From Helicobacter typhlonius (GTDB lineage Bacteria; Campylobacterota; Campylobacteria; Campylobacterales; Helicobacteraceae): a stretch of DNA of 64,000 nt. The position numbers and the translations under genes are program-made. Below the pieces are notes generated by a model. It did no database searches. It was given only the letters and a program-made list of their open reading frames with translations, and was not told the origin of the DNA. Below, piece by piece: positions 17,510 to 24,872 of the stretch. Position 1 is the first letter of the stretch; each line of letters begins with the position of its first letter. Where the stretch lies: positions 1,550,001 through 1,614,000 of the forward strand of contig NZ_LN907858.1 in NCBI RefSeq assembly GCF_001460635.1. Reading direction: 5' to 3'.

Positions 17510-18095
17510 AACAGCCTTTATCTTTGCTGGTGTTAATGGTGCTGGGAAAAGCACACTTTATTGGAACGAGGTTGAAAAAGGGGTGCGACTTGGGCAGAGA
17601 ATTAATATGGACGAAATTGTGAGCAGCTTTGGGGATTGGCGCAGCAGTAAAGACCAAAATAGAGCTGCGAGAATAGCTCTAAAATTACAAAAGAGCCATA
17701 TTGAAAACAATGAATCTTTCAACCAAGAAACTACGCTTTGTGGTAAAGGAATAGTGCGACTTTTTGAGCGATTAAAGGAGCAAGACTTTAAAATCTGTCT
17801 TTATTATGTTGGGGTAGATAGTATAGAGATTGCTAAAGAACGAGTAAAAATGCGTGTGGCAAAAGGCGGGCATAATATTGATGAAACCCTCATTGAGAGG
17901 CGTTATACCGCTTCACTTAATAATTTAAAGCAGATTCTACCATTTTGTGATGAAGTATTTTTATATGATAATTCACACAAGTTAAAAAAGATTGGAGAGA
18001 TTATTTGTGGCAGAGTGTGCTTGTTTGAACAAGCTAAGTGGCTAGATTCAATACATTCAGAAAAAGATAACAAAGACAAGAATTTTAAGCAATAA
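17496..18095 (+). CDS. Zeta-toxin-like P-loop kinase
   Basis: 199 residues from the ATG at 17496 (SD AAGGAGG at 17483-17489); the frame extends to 17451 without a ribosome site. It has Walker A GVNGAGKST at residues 12-20, INMDEI, FNQETTLCG, and RVKMRVAKGGHNIDETLIERRY, the pattern of zeta toxins and their relatives that phosphorylate UDP-N-acetylglucosamine. Zeta-like genes occur in Helicobacter plasticity-zone elements. It overlaps the ribbon-helix-helix gene by 14 nt, consistent with an addiction module that retains the element. Activity and the identity of an antitoxin are unproven. Confidence 0.85.
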   Translation: MNQNKTAFIFAGVNGAGKSTLYWNEVEKGVRLGQRINMDEIVSSFGDWRSSKDQNRAARIALKLQKSHIENNESFNQETTLCGKGIVRLFERLKEQDFKICLYYVGVDSIEIAKERVKMRVAKGGHNIDETLIERRYTASLNNLKQILPFCDEVFLYDNSHKLKKIGEIICGRVCLFEQAKWLDSIHSEKDNKDKNFKQ

Positions 18096-18154
18096 ATGTT
18101 TGTTTATAAAAACAGACTTCAAGTTTAATCTTATATTTACAATATTTTAATTTA

Positions 18155-18168
18155 AAATACTTGTAAAA
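18155..18168 (+). promoter_or_regulatory. AAATACTTGTAAAA motif, copy 3
   Basis: Exact copy of the 16114 motif in the spacer between the zeta-like gene and the convergent relaxase gene. The three copies bracket the parA and zeta genes. Confidence 0.35.
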
Positions 18169-18215
18169 GATTTTAATTATTTTTTACATAAGCTATAACC
18201 TATCTATTATCAGAT

Positions 18216-19820
18216 TCACTCTCTAGCAATTCCTGTATCGCCGCCAATTGTCCATCGCAATTCTCTATTATCATTTCGCCCTTTGGATTCTTGCTTTGTA
18301 TTGCTTCGTAGGTTATGCTGTGCATTGCTTGGCAAAAGCACCTTATCATTGCTTGGTCTGCTGCCTTGCTTATATGCCACATTGCCCTTGGACATTCCGC
18401 ACATATCGGCATAGGATTTGGGTGGATTTCTAAGAGAAGGAGTGTTGGACTTGTATAAAGTGGCATTTGGTTTAATGATGCCTCCTTGTCCTCCAAGCTT
18501 TCGTTCTGCATTGTATTTTGCCCATTGTTCTCTTGTGTATTTTCTTGACTTAGGTTTTGCATTTTCTATCCTTTGTGTTAAATTTGCTTTTTTGGAGTAA
18601 TAATTTGCCCACTCTTGCTTAGTATAGCGTTTTGGTGCATTCTTTGTGATGTTTGTAGAATCTGTGCTTTTTATATTGCTTTCTTTTAGCTTCATAGTCG
18701 TTACTACCTTAACCTTAGGGAGCTTTATGAAGCTTTTTTCTGCGCGATTCATTACAGATATATCCCACTTAGCAACCTTTGTTGCTGTGCTAATAGTATA
18801 AAGTCTGCCTTTAATTTTTTTCTCAAACTCATAAGGACGCAACTCATAGCCTATTTTTGCAATGCGCACATATTCTCCTTTTTGTAATTTAGAATCCTCT
18901 ACAATCTGCCGCAGATTCTCTCCCCAAATGGTTGCATTGCCTTTGCGTGTGTAATAGCTAATAAAATAGCTAGGTTTATTGAGAATATCATTATTGTATG
19001 GTGCTTCACCAAAATCTAGCACTCTATAATAATGTGGTTTGGCATTATGTTCGTGCAAGGTTTTTGGTTCTACATATTCTAGATTATTGTTTGCGATTTG
19101 TCTTCCGCGAACCTTATCTCTTCTGCTTGTGGCGAGAGCATAGATTCCACGCTTGTTAAGATTGTCGGCAAAGCTCTTACGAATTTTCAAGCAATCTGCC
19201 TTTTTAATATCAATGCGCGAACCATCGTTGTTGGTAGCCTTTAAACAAATATGGCAATGAGGATTATCTGTATCATTGTGAAAGGCAAGTGTAAAATGCG
19301 TGTTTGGATAGAGATTTTTTATCGTTTCAAATGCAGCATTTCTAAGCGAACTCTCATCGCAGTCATCATAATCACGCATTGAAAAAACCATATTGTAAGT
19401 TTCTCTCCGCTCTGTTTTATTTTCATTTTCATTTGGGATAACATAGCCATTTTGATAGTTTTCAAGGCAATACACAAGGTCTTTTTTGTCGGTATAAATA
19501 TTCAAATCAGAATCTATTAGCTCTAAACTCCCTTGCCTTGAAATATAATTAAGATGCGCACTCAATTGCTCTGTATTTTTCGCGCTTGAAGTGATTTTAA
19601 ATACTACTTCATAGCCATTGTTTGATAATTTTTCACGCTTTAAAAGCTTAGCTTTTGCTGGATTGCTTTGGGCAATTTGCTTGAAAGAGACAAGTGGTTT
19701 TGATTTTTTTCTTGCGAGATTGATTTGATTAATTTTGGCGTGCTCAATTCGCACATTTTTTATTTTCTTTGCTTTCCACTCAAGTTCATCATCGCTAAAT
19801 CTTTTTGGAGCAACACTCAT
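18216..19820 (-). CDS. VirD2/MobA-type relaxase (MOBP-like)
   Basis: 534 residues. It nicks oriT and leads the strand into the T4SS. The N-terminal relaxase domain contains SAHLNYISRQG, and motif III is HNDTDNPHCHI, the HxDxxxPHxH metal-binding triad. A YTRKGNATIWGENL block follows. The C-terminal 170 residues are basic and low complexity with repeated 'RYTKQEWANYYSKKAN'-like units, probably carrying the secretion signal. The gene overlaps mobC by 4 nt and is transcribed leftward, convergent with the parA operon. The exact nicking tyrosine is not assigned here. Confidence 0.92.
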   Translation of the reverse strand: MSVAPKRFSDDELEWKAKKIKNVRIEHAKINQINLARKKSKPLVSFKQIAQSNPAKAKLLKREKLSNNGYEVVFKITSSAKNTEQLSAHLNYISRQGSLELIDSDLNIYTDKKDLVYCLENYQNGYVIPNENENKTERRETYNMVFSMRDYDDCDESSLRNAAFETIKNLYPNTHFTLAFHNDTDNPHCHICLKATNNDGSRIDIKKADCLKIRKSFADNLNKRGIYALATSRRDKVRGRQIANNNLEYVEPKTLHEHNAKPHYYRVLDFGEAPYNNDILNKPSYFISYYTRKGNATIWGENLRQIVEDSKLQKGEYVRIAKIGYELRPYEFEKKIKGRLYTISTATKVAKWDISVMNRAEKSFIKLPKVKVVTTMKLKESNIKSTDSTNITKNAPKRYTKQEWANYYSKKANLTQRIENAKPKSRKYTREQWAKYNAERKLGGQGGIIKPNATLYKSNTPSLRNPPKSYADMCGMSKGNVAYKQGSRPSNDKVLLPSNAQHNLRSNTKQESKGRNDNRELRWTIGGDTGIARE

Positions 19821-20431
19821 TGTAAAATTCCTTGTGAATTATGACATAGTGCTTTAATCTCACTAGACATTCGTATAAGTTTGCTATCTAGGTGCTCTAA
19901 TGTTGTAAGCAGATTAGAAGCTATGTTTGCTTCACTTTGTGTGTTTAACACTCGTGCAATTTGATTAATATTGACACCAATCTTATTTAGTTCGCTTCGA
20001 ACAAGTGCAAGTGCCTCAATCTCTTTATTGTCAAGTATTTTGGAATTATAAATCATATTAAGTGTATGGAATTTTATAAACTTTGGCACGGAGCTTGTAG
20101 TTGTATTTTGCGCTATACATTTCAGCAAATCGTATTCTTTCTTTGTGAATGAGATTTTAATAGTCTTATAAACTTCTTTAGAAGACTCTTTGACAGATTC
20201 TATTCTTTTAAAGTGTTGTGAGCCTTGCAAATGTTTATACAGCAAATCATTAAGTATGCTTGATTTTGACATATGCAATTCTTTGGATAATTGATTTAAA
20301 ACATCTGCATTTTGCAAAGAGATTCTAAATGAAATAATCGTATTTTTGTTTGCCACTTCCCTATCCTCATCCTTATGTTTGGTGTTTGCTATTTTGTTTG
20401 GTAATGCAAAAGTATTATCAAATAAAAACAC
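19817..20431 (-). CDS. mobC: MobC-like relaxosome protein
   Basis: Up to 204 residues. The C-terminal half has the MobC signature ELNKIGVNINQIARVLN; the N-terminal half has a ribbon-helix-helix-like ISFRISLQNADVLNQLS. The listed start is a GTG without a clear SD. A GTG at 20356, with GAGGATAGGGAA just before it, would give a 179-residue protein beginning at VANKNTIISF. MobC helps the relaxase bind and open oriT. It is coupled to the relaxase by an ATGA overlap and reads away from the oriT-like region immediately upstream. Confidence 0.85.
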   Translation of the reverse strand: MFLFDNTFALPNKIANTKHKDEDREVANKNTIISFRISLQNADVLNQLSKELHMSKSSILNDLLYKHLQGSQHFKRIESVKESSKEVYKTIKISFTKKEYDLLKCIAQNTTTSSVPKFIKFHTLNMIYNSKILDNKEIEALALVRSELNKIGVNINQIARVLNTQSEANIASNLLTTLEHLDSKLIRMSSEIKALCHNSQGILQ

Positions 20432-20457
20432 TTCGTTTTGATTTTTTAAAACGACTT

Positions 20458-20607
20458 CCTAGCAAAATCTTTGCTAGGACTTTTCTCAAATTTGTGTTTT
20501 ACAAAATTGAGACTTAAGAGCTTCGCAAGACACAGGACAAATTTTTAAATTTGTGGAAAAAAGGCTTAAAAAATGTATTACATTTTGCACCTTTTTTCCT
20601 ATCCTGC
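20458..20607 (+). other. Probable origin of transfer (oriT)
   Basis: Directly upstream of mobC there are three hairpins. CCTAGCAAA/TTTGCTAGG is at 20458-20478. An imperfect TCTCAAATTTG arm pair is at 20484-20512. A large two-level hairpin spans 20555-20599, with outer arms GGAAAAAAGG/CCTTTTTTCC (perfect) and inner arms AAAATGT/ACATTTT. Immediately after it comes TATCCTGC (20600-20607), which fits the YATCCTG|Y nic consensus of RP4-type (MOBP) origins. A hairpin abutting nic, next to the relaxosome genes, is the expected oriT layout. The nick position is inferred from the consensus. Confidence 0.72.
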
Positions 20608-20635
20608 ATATTCTTAAAAACGCATTATTTCATAC

Positions 20636-20667
20636 AAATATCAAATAGTCAAGTATTTTTGATATTT
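20636..20667. repeat. 10-bp inverted repeat beside oriT
   Basis: AAATATCAAA and TTTGATATTT form perfect arms around a 12-base loop, between the putative nic site and the 20744 gene. The reverse strand of the loop contains AAATACTTG, the core of the motif found around parA. It could be an operator for the rightward operon or a MobC site. Confidence 0.45.
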
Positions 20668-20743
20668 TATATCTATATATTTTTAAATTTATGTTATAAA
20701 TTGATATTATTTTTATATAACACTAAAGGAAAGGTAACTTAAA

Positions 20744-21004
20744 ATGGAAACGCCATATATTAAATTTTTGAGGGAACAGTATGCGGCTGCTATGAAAAAA
20801 GCAATTGCAAAAGAAAATGCAAAGCTCAATACTTTGTATAAAAATCTTTCACTTAGCATTTTTGATGAGGCACAAAACAATGAAGAGCTTAATAACATTA
20901 TCAAGTCTTCTCCAAAAATCAACGAATCTTTTCAAAAGTTGGTAGCAATATTTAATGAAACTACACCAAAAAATACAAAATCTAATATAAAGGATAAAGA
21001 ATGA
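20744..21004 (+). CDS. Small helical protein downstream of oriT
   Basis: 86 residues, entirely helical and charged (METPYIKFLREQYAAAMKKA...). It has AAAGGAAAGG upstream of the ATG and overlaps the next gene by ATGA. It is the first gene of the rightward operon leaving oriT, a common place for early-expressed leading-region genes. No family recognised. Confidence 0.65.
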   Translation: METPYIKFLREQYAAAMKKAIAKENAKLNTLYKNLSLSIFDEAQNNEELNNIIKSSPKINESFQKLVAIFNETTPKNTKSNIKDKE

Positions 21005-21897
21005 GCATTTTCAATAATTTAAAAAAGACAGACGATGATTTTTTTGAAATTAGCTTTGAATCTAATGAGACCAATAAAACACTTAGCTTAGTGAATGAAC
21101 ATAAAGATACTTATGGACAAAACAATAATAAAGATGAAATTGATAGTGTGCTTTCTCATTTAGTCGCACTTGATGTTGCACGCAAAGAAAATATAAAAAG
21201 TAATGGCAATATAGATACACCGAATATAGAATTTAGCATTGCCTATGGATTAAATGGCAAGAGAGTAGAAGAATATATGTCTGTGCCATTGGGTATGGGA
21301 CATTTTGAAAAAGGTATAAACCATTTGCGCGAAAATTTTGGAGTGGATTTAGAATCCAAAGTAGCACAAAAAGAAAAGGAGCATACCGATACTAGACTAG
21401 ATAAATTTTGCTCTGCTTTAAAAATGCCACCGACACTAAGCTTAGATGAGCTAGACGATAGAGGTTGGGACACGATAGACAAAATGGCGTCTTTGGCACA
21501 AGGGCTATCTAGTCCTGAATTAGCTGGATTCTTAGCAGGATTTCAAGGAGCAATCAAAGAGAATCAAGGTAAGCATTCACAAAACAAAGAAATGGGTGAT
21601 GAAAAATTTGTGCAGCTTATGGCTCAAAAGCTCAACATACAACTTGATGAAGCAAAACAAATTATGAATAACAGCAATGCGACAAAAGATAAGCCAAATA
21701 CTCTCAATAATGAATCTAAAAATGAAGTCTCACAAACAAAGATTAATGAAATCAAAAAGAAAAGCGAAATCGCAATAAAAAATCAAAAAAAAGTAAAGAT
21801 AAGACAAAGGAGCGAAGCAATCAAAATCCATCTTTGGGAAAGAATCTATAATGCCACGAGTTGCTACACACAAATATTATATTTATGTGCCATATAA
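21001..21897 (+). CDS. Unknown protein preceding the primase
   Basis: 298 residues. The middle (SIAYGLNGKRVEEYMSVPLG to GFLAGFQGAIKENQG) looks ordered; residues 195-285 are a charged coil rich in Lys and Asn. The last ~15 residues (ATSCYTQILYLCAI) are encoded by DNA shared with the primase start, a 47-nt overlap, and look unlike the rest. The genuine C-terminus may therefore have been altered by a small frameshift. No family recognised. Confidence 0.65.
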   Translation: MSIFNNLKKTDDDFFEISFESNETNKTLSLVNEHKDTYGQNNNKDEIDSVLSHLVALDVARKENIKSNGNIDTPNIEFSIAYGLNGKRVEEYMSVPLGMGHFEKGINHLRENFGVDLESKVAQKEKEHTDTRLDKFCSALKMPPTLSLDELDDRGWDTIDKMASLAQGLSSPELAGFLAGFQGAIKENQGKHSQNKEMGDEKFVQLMAQKLNIQLDEAKQIMNNSNATKDKPNTLNNESKNEVSQTKINEIKKKSEIAIKNQKKVKIRQRSEAIKIHLWERIYNATSCYTQILYLCAI

Positions 21898-23050
21898 AGA
21901 TAGAGAAGAAGCTAAAAAGCTGGGTGCAAAATGGGATAGCGAATCTAAAAAGTGGTTTGTGCCAAATGGTGTGAATTTAGAAAAATTTAGCAAATGGCAA
22001 TATCCACAAAAAAATGAAATTGATATGAACGAAGCTTTGGAGCAATTTAATAATGCCTTGCGTGAGTGTGGATTCCTTATTGACGGATTACCTGTAATGG
22101 ATGGCAAAATCAAGCGAGCAAAAGTAGAGGGCGATAGAGGAAGCGAAAAAAGTGGTGCATATGTAGGTTATACTAATGGATACCCTGCTGGATATATTGA
22201 GAATTTTAAAACAGGAGAAAGAGTTAATTGGAAATTTAAGTTAGAACAAGAAGTTCAAGTTAAATCTCTAAGTAATGCAGAAATTGAAGCCATTAAAAAA
22301 ACAAATGAATTAAGAGCAGCTCAAAGAAAGGAAGAGCAGTTAAGACTTAACGAAAAAACAGCTGCACGATTAAAAGATGAATACGATAATGCACAGATAG
22401 CGCAAGTCAATCACCCCTACTTGAAGGCAAAGGGCATTGAAGTTCAAAATTTAAGGGTGGATAGATTTGGTAATTTACTTATTCCTTTGAGTGATAGTGA
22501 TGGTAAGATGTGGAGTGTGCAACGAATTGCTGCTAATGGCAATAAGATTATCGGTGTAATCAAAACTCAAAAAGAAAGAGAAAATGGCGAGGAATACTCA
22601 GCAAGGAAAAAAGGGTGCTTTTACAGCTCTGCACCATTAGATTTGCACGAGCAGTTTTATATCTGCGAGGGCTTTGCAACTGCTAAGAGTATAGAAATTC
22701 TGCTTGATAAGCCAAGCATAATGGCGGTAGATTCTGGAAATTTAATAAATGTATGCGAGGCACTACTTGAAAAATACCCCCATAAACAAATTACTATCTG
22801 CGCGGATAATGATTTAAAAAATGAAGTCAATACAGGACTTAATGCCGCATTAAAGTGTAAAGAAAAGTATCCTCAAATCAATGTTATTAAGCCAAGTATG
22901 GCGGATAAAAATATTAGTGATTTTAACGACTTAATGCGTCTTAAGGGTGTAGCAGTGGCAAGAGCAGATGTTAAATCACAACTAGCAGTAACGCAAATGC
23001 AATACAAATCTCAAGATAAGGAGGTGGGAAATGAAGCTGTAAGATTCTAA
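21851..23050 (+). CDS. traC: Toprim-domain primase with DUF5710-like N-terminus
   Basis: 399 residues. An N-terminal module (KYYIYVPYKDREEAKKLGAKW, WFVPNGVNL) matches the small DUF5710 domain found at the front of conjugative primases and helicases. After a coiled region come FGNLLIPLSDSDGKMWSVQRI and a Toprim domain: YICEGFATAKS, MAVDSGNL and ITICADND. This is the layout of TraC-like primases, which prime synthesis of the complementary strand in the recipient. The gene symbol is by analogy. There is no strong SD before the ATG, so translation may depend on the upstream gene it overlaps. Confidence 0.82.
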   Translation: MPRVATHKYYIYVPYKDREEAKKLGAKWDSESKKWFVPNGVNLEKFSKWQYPQKNEIDMNEALEQFNNALRECGFLIDGLPVMDGKIKRAKVEGDRGSEKSGAYVGYTNGYPAGYIENFKTGERVNWKFKLEQEVQVKSLSNAEIEAIKKTNELRAAQRKEEQLRLNEKTAARLKDEYDNAQIAQVNHPYLKAKGIEVQNLRVDRFGNLLIPLSDSDGKMWSVQRIAANGNKIIGVIKTQKERENGEEYSARKKGCFYSSAPLDLHEQFYICEGFATAKSIEILLDKPSIMAVDSGNLINVCEALLEKYPHKQITICADNDLKNEVNTGLNAALKCKEKYPQINVIKPSMADKNISDFNDLMRLKGVAVARADVKSQLAVTQMQYKSQDKEVGNEAVRF

Positions 23051-23106
23051 TTTAAAGCAGTAATGCAGAATGCGATAAGAAAAAATCACAATCAAGGAGA
23101 ATTAAG

Positions 23107-23661
23107 ATGAATTTAACACAAGAACAAAAGCAGGAGGCAAAAGAGCTTCTATCAAAGCTTGAAAATCTTTATAATCACAGAGCTGGACTTGATATACTCA
23201 AAATAAATAGAGAAGATACATTGAGAGAGGAAATAGCTAGTATATGTGATATAAGAAATAAACAAGGAGAAATCCAGCCAAACAAGGTAAAAATGCCTTT
23301 GCTGTTGGCATTAATAGATGAAATATTCTTTGATAAAACCAACAAGAAAGAGGAGGAATACGCCTTAATGGACTCATACAGACAAGCTTTATCAGGCAAA
23401 GATGTCAATAAAGATACGATTAATGCCTATGTAGCGTTACAAGAGGAGATTAAGGAAAACAATCAGAATCTAAAAGAAGTATTCAAAGAAACCAGCACTC
23501 TAGATAAAGAAATCCTTGACGCTATTAATCTAATCGCAAAAGAAAGATACAAAGAGATTCTTAATAGCAAAAAGCTTAAGGTTGGAATGGAAGTAAAAGA
23601 GCCGAAAGATATGTCTGCAATTCTAACACTTATCAAGGAGCTTGAAAGTATTTTGAAGTAA
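23107..23661 (+). CDS. Helical protein, unknown function
   Basis: 184 residues, all-helical and charged, with no membrane segment. SD AAGGAG lies upstream of the ATG. It is the last gene of the rightward operon and is followed by a hairpin. It could be an accessory transfer protein. No family recognised. Confidence 0.65.
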   Translation: MNLTQEQKQEAKELLSKLENLYNHRAGLDILKINREDTLREEIASICDIRNKQGEIQPNKVKMPLLLALIDEIFFDKTNKKEEEYALMDSYRQALSGKDVNKDTINAYVALQEEIKENNQNLKEVFKETSTLDKEILDAINLIAKERYKEILNSKKLKVGMEVKEPKDMSAILTLIKELESILK

Positions 23662-23672
23662 AATAAGCATAG

Positions 23673-23694
23673 ATTAAGGGGTATCCCCCTTAAT
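23673..23694 (+). terminator. Hairpin after the transfer operon
   Basis: ATTAAGGGG and CCCCTTAAT pair around a four-base loop, 12 bases after the stop codon at 23661. The T-rich tail is weak (TTCTTAC), so termination is likely but not certain. Confidence 0.5.
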
Positions 23695-23764
23695 TCTTAC
23701 TCTTGTGAAAGGATTTTGCGGTCTATCTATACTATATAATAGCTAGATAAAATTAAAAATTGTG

Positions 23765-23770
23765 TATAAT
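23765..23770 (+). promoter_or_regulatory. Candidate -10 box for the restriction-modification pair
   Basis: TATAAT 40 bases before the methyltransferase ATG, in an AT-rich spacer. A second TATAAT lies at 23735-23740. Neither has a clear -35 element, which is common in this phylum. Confidence 0.35.
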
Positions 23771-23810
23771 TTGATTTCTATTAGAGTTATGAAATTAGGG
23801 ATTAAAAGTT

Positions 23811-24872
23811 ATGAAAGCAAATGTCATTGATTTATTTTGCGGTGTTGGTGGTTTAAGTTTTGGACTTAAAAAAGCTGGCTTTAATATACTTGCTGGATAT
23901 GATGTAGATTCTTCTTGTAAATATGCTTATGAAACCAATATTCAAGCAGATTTTATTAATAAAAACATAAAAAATACTTTTGCTAGTGAAATCACAAACT
24001 ACTTTAATACTTCAAAGTCATCTATTAGGATACTTGTAGGATGTGCTCCCTGCCAAACATTTTCGCAATATACACAACAATCTAAACGAAAAATAAATAA
24101 TAAAGATGATGAAAAATGGACATTGTTGAACGAATTTTTAAGAATTGCAATGGAGGTTCAACCAGAAATCATTAGTGTGGAAAATGTGCCCAATCTGATG
24201 AAATACCCAATCTTTGATAATTTTATAGAGGAGCTAAAGAAAAACAATTACTACATTAGTTATAGCATAGTGTTTTGTCCTGATTATGGGATTCCTCAAA
24301 ATAGAAAGCGATTGGTATTGCTTGCATCAAAGTTAAAAGAAATTAAGATTATTGATAAAACCCATAATAAGGATAACTATGCAAGCGTTAGGGACACCAT
24401 AGGAAATCTACCAAAAATTAAATCTGGAGAGCAATCCAAACTTGATAAATTGCATATTTCGCGCGCACTAACATCTATAAACATTCAAAGAATTAAAGCA
24501 ACACCAAAGAATGGTGGGAGCTGGAAAGATTGGGACGAATCTTTAGTTTTAAAGTGTCATAAAAAGCCAATAGGGAAAAGCTATGGCAGTGTATATGGTA
24601 GAATGAAATGGGATGAACCTGCTCCTACAATGACAACTTTTTGCACAGGGATTGGTAATGGAAGATTCGGACACCCCGAACAAGACAGAGCTATTAGCTT
24701 AAGAGAGGCTAGCTTGCTACAAACTTTTCCGATAGACTATGATTTCATTGAAAACAAGAACGAGCCTCCGAAAATGGGAACAATATCAAGGCACATTGGA
24801 AATGCTGTTCCACCAAAACTTGGAGAAGTGATAGGGTTGAGTATTAAAGAGCATCTAAAGGATTACAAATGA
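23811..24872 (+). CDS. DNA (cytosine-5)-methyltransferase
   Basis: 353 residues. The m5C methyltransferase motifs appear in order: DLFCGVGGLSFG (I), GCAPCQTFS (IV, catalytic Cys), ENVPNL (VI), QNRKRLVLLAS (VIII), APTMTTFCTGIGNGRFGHPEQDRAISLREASLLQTFP (split: target recognition end and IX) and IGNAVPPKLGEVIG (X). The recognition sequence cannot be read from the protein. The stop overlaps the next gene as ATGA, so the two are made together. This is a modification enzyme protecting DNA from the adjoining nuclease-ATPase. Confidence 0.95.
   Translation: MKANVIDLFCGVGGLSFGLKKAGFNILAGYDVDSSCKYAYETNIQADFINKNIKNTFASEITNYFNTSKSSIRILVGCAPCQTFSQYTQQSKRKINNKDDEKWTLLNEFLRIAMEVQPEIISVENVPNLMKYPIFDNFIEELKKNNYYISYSIVFCPDYGIPQNRKRLVLLASKLKEIKIIDKTHNKDNYASVRDTIGNLPKIKSGEQSKLDKLHISRALTSINIQRIKATPKNGGSWKDWDESLVLKCHKKPIGKSYGSVYGRMKWDEPAPTMTTFCTGIGNGRFGHPEQDRAISLREASLLQTFPIDYDFIENKNEPPKMGTISRHIGNAVPPKLGEVIGLSIKEHLKDYK

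Noticed and set aside
18216-18562. 120-residue minus-strand frame at 18200-18562
   Set aside because: It overlaps the 3' end of the relaxase in another frame, begins within it without a convincing SD and covers its low-complexity tail.
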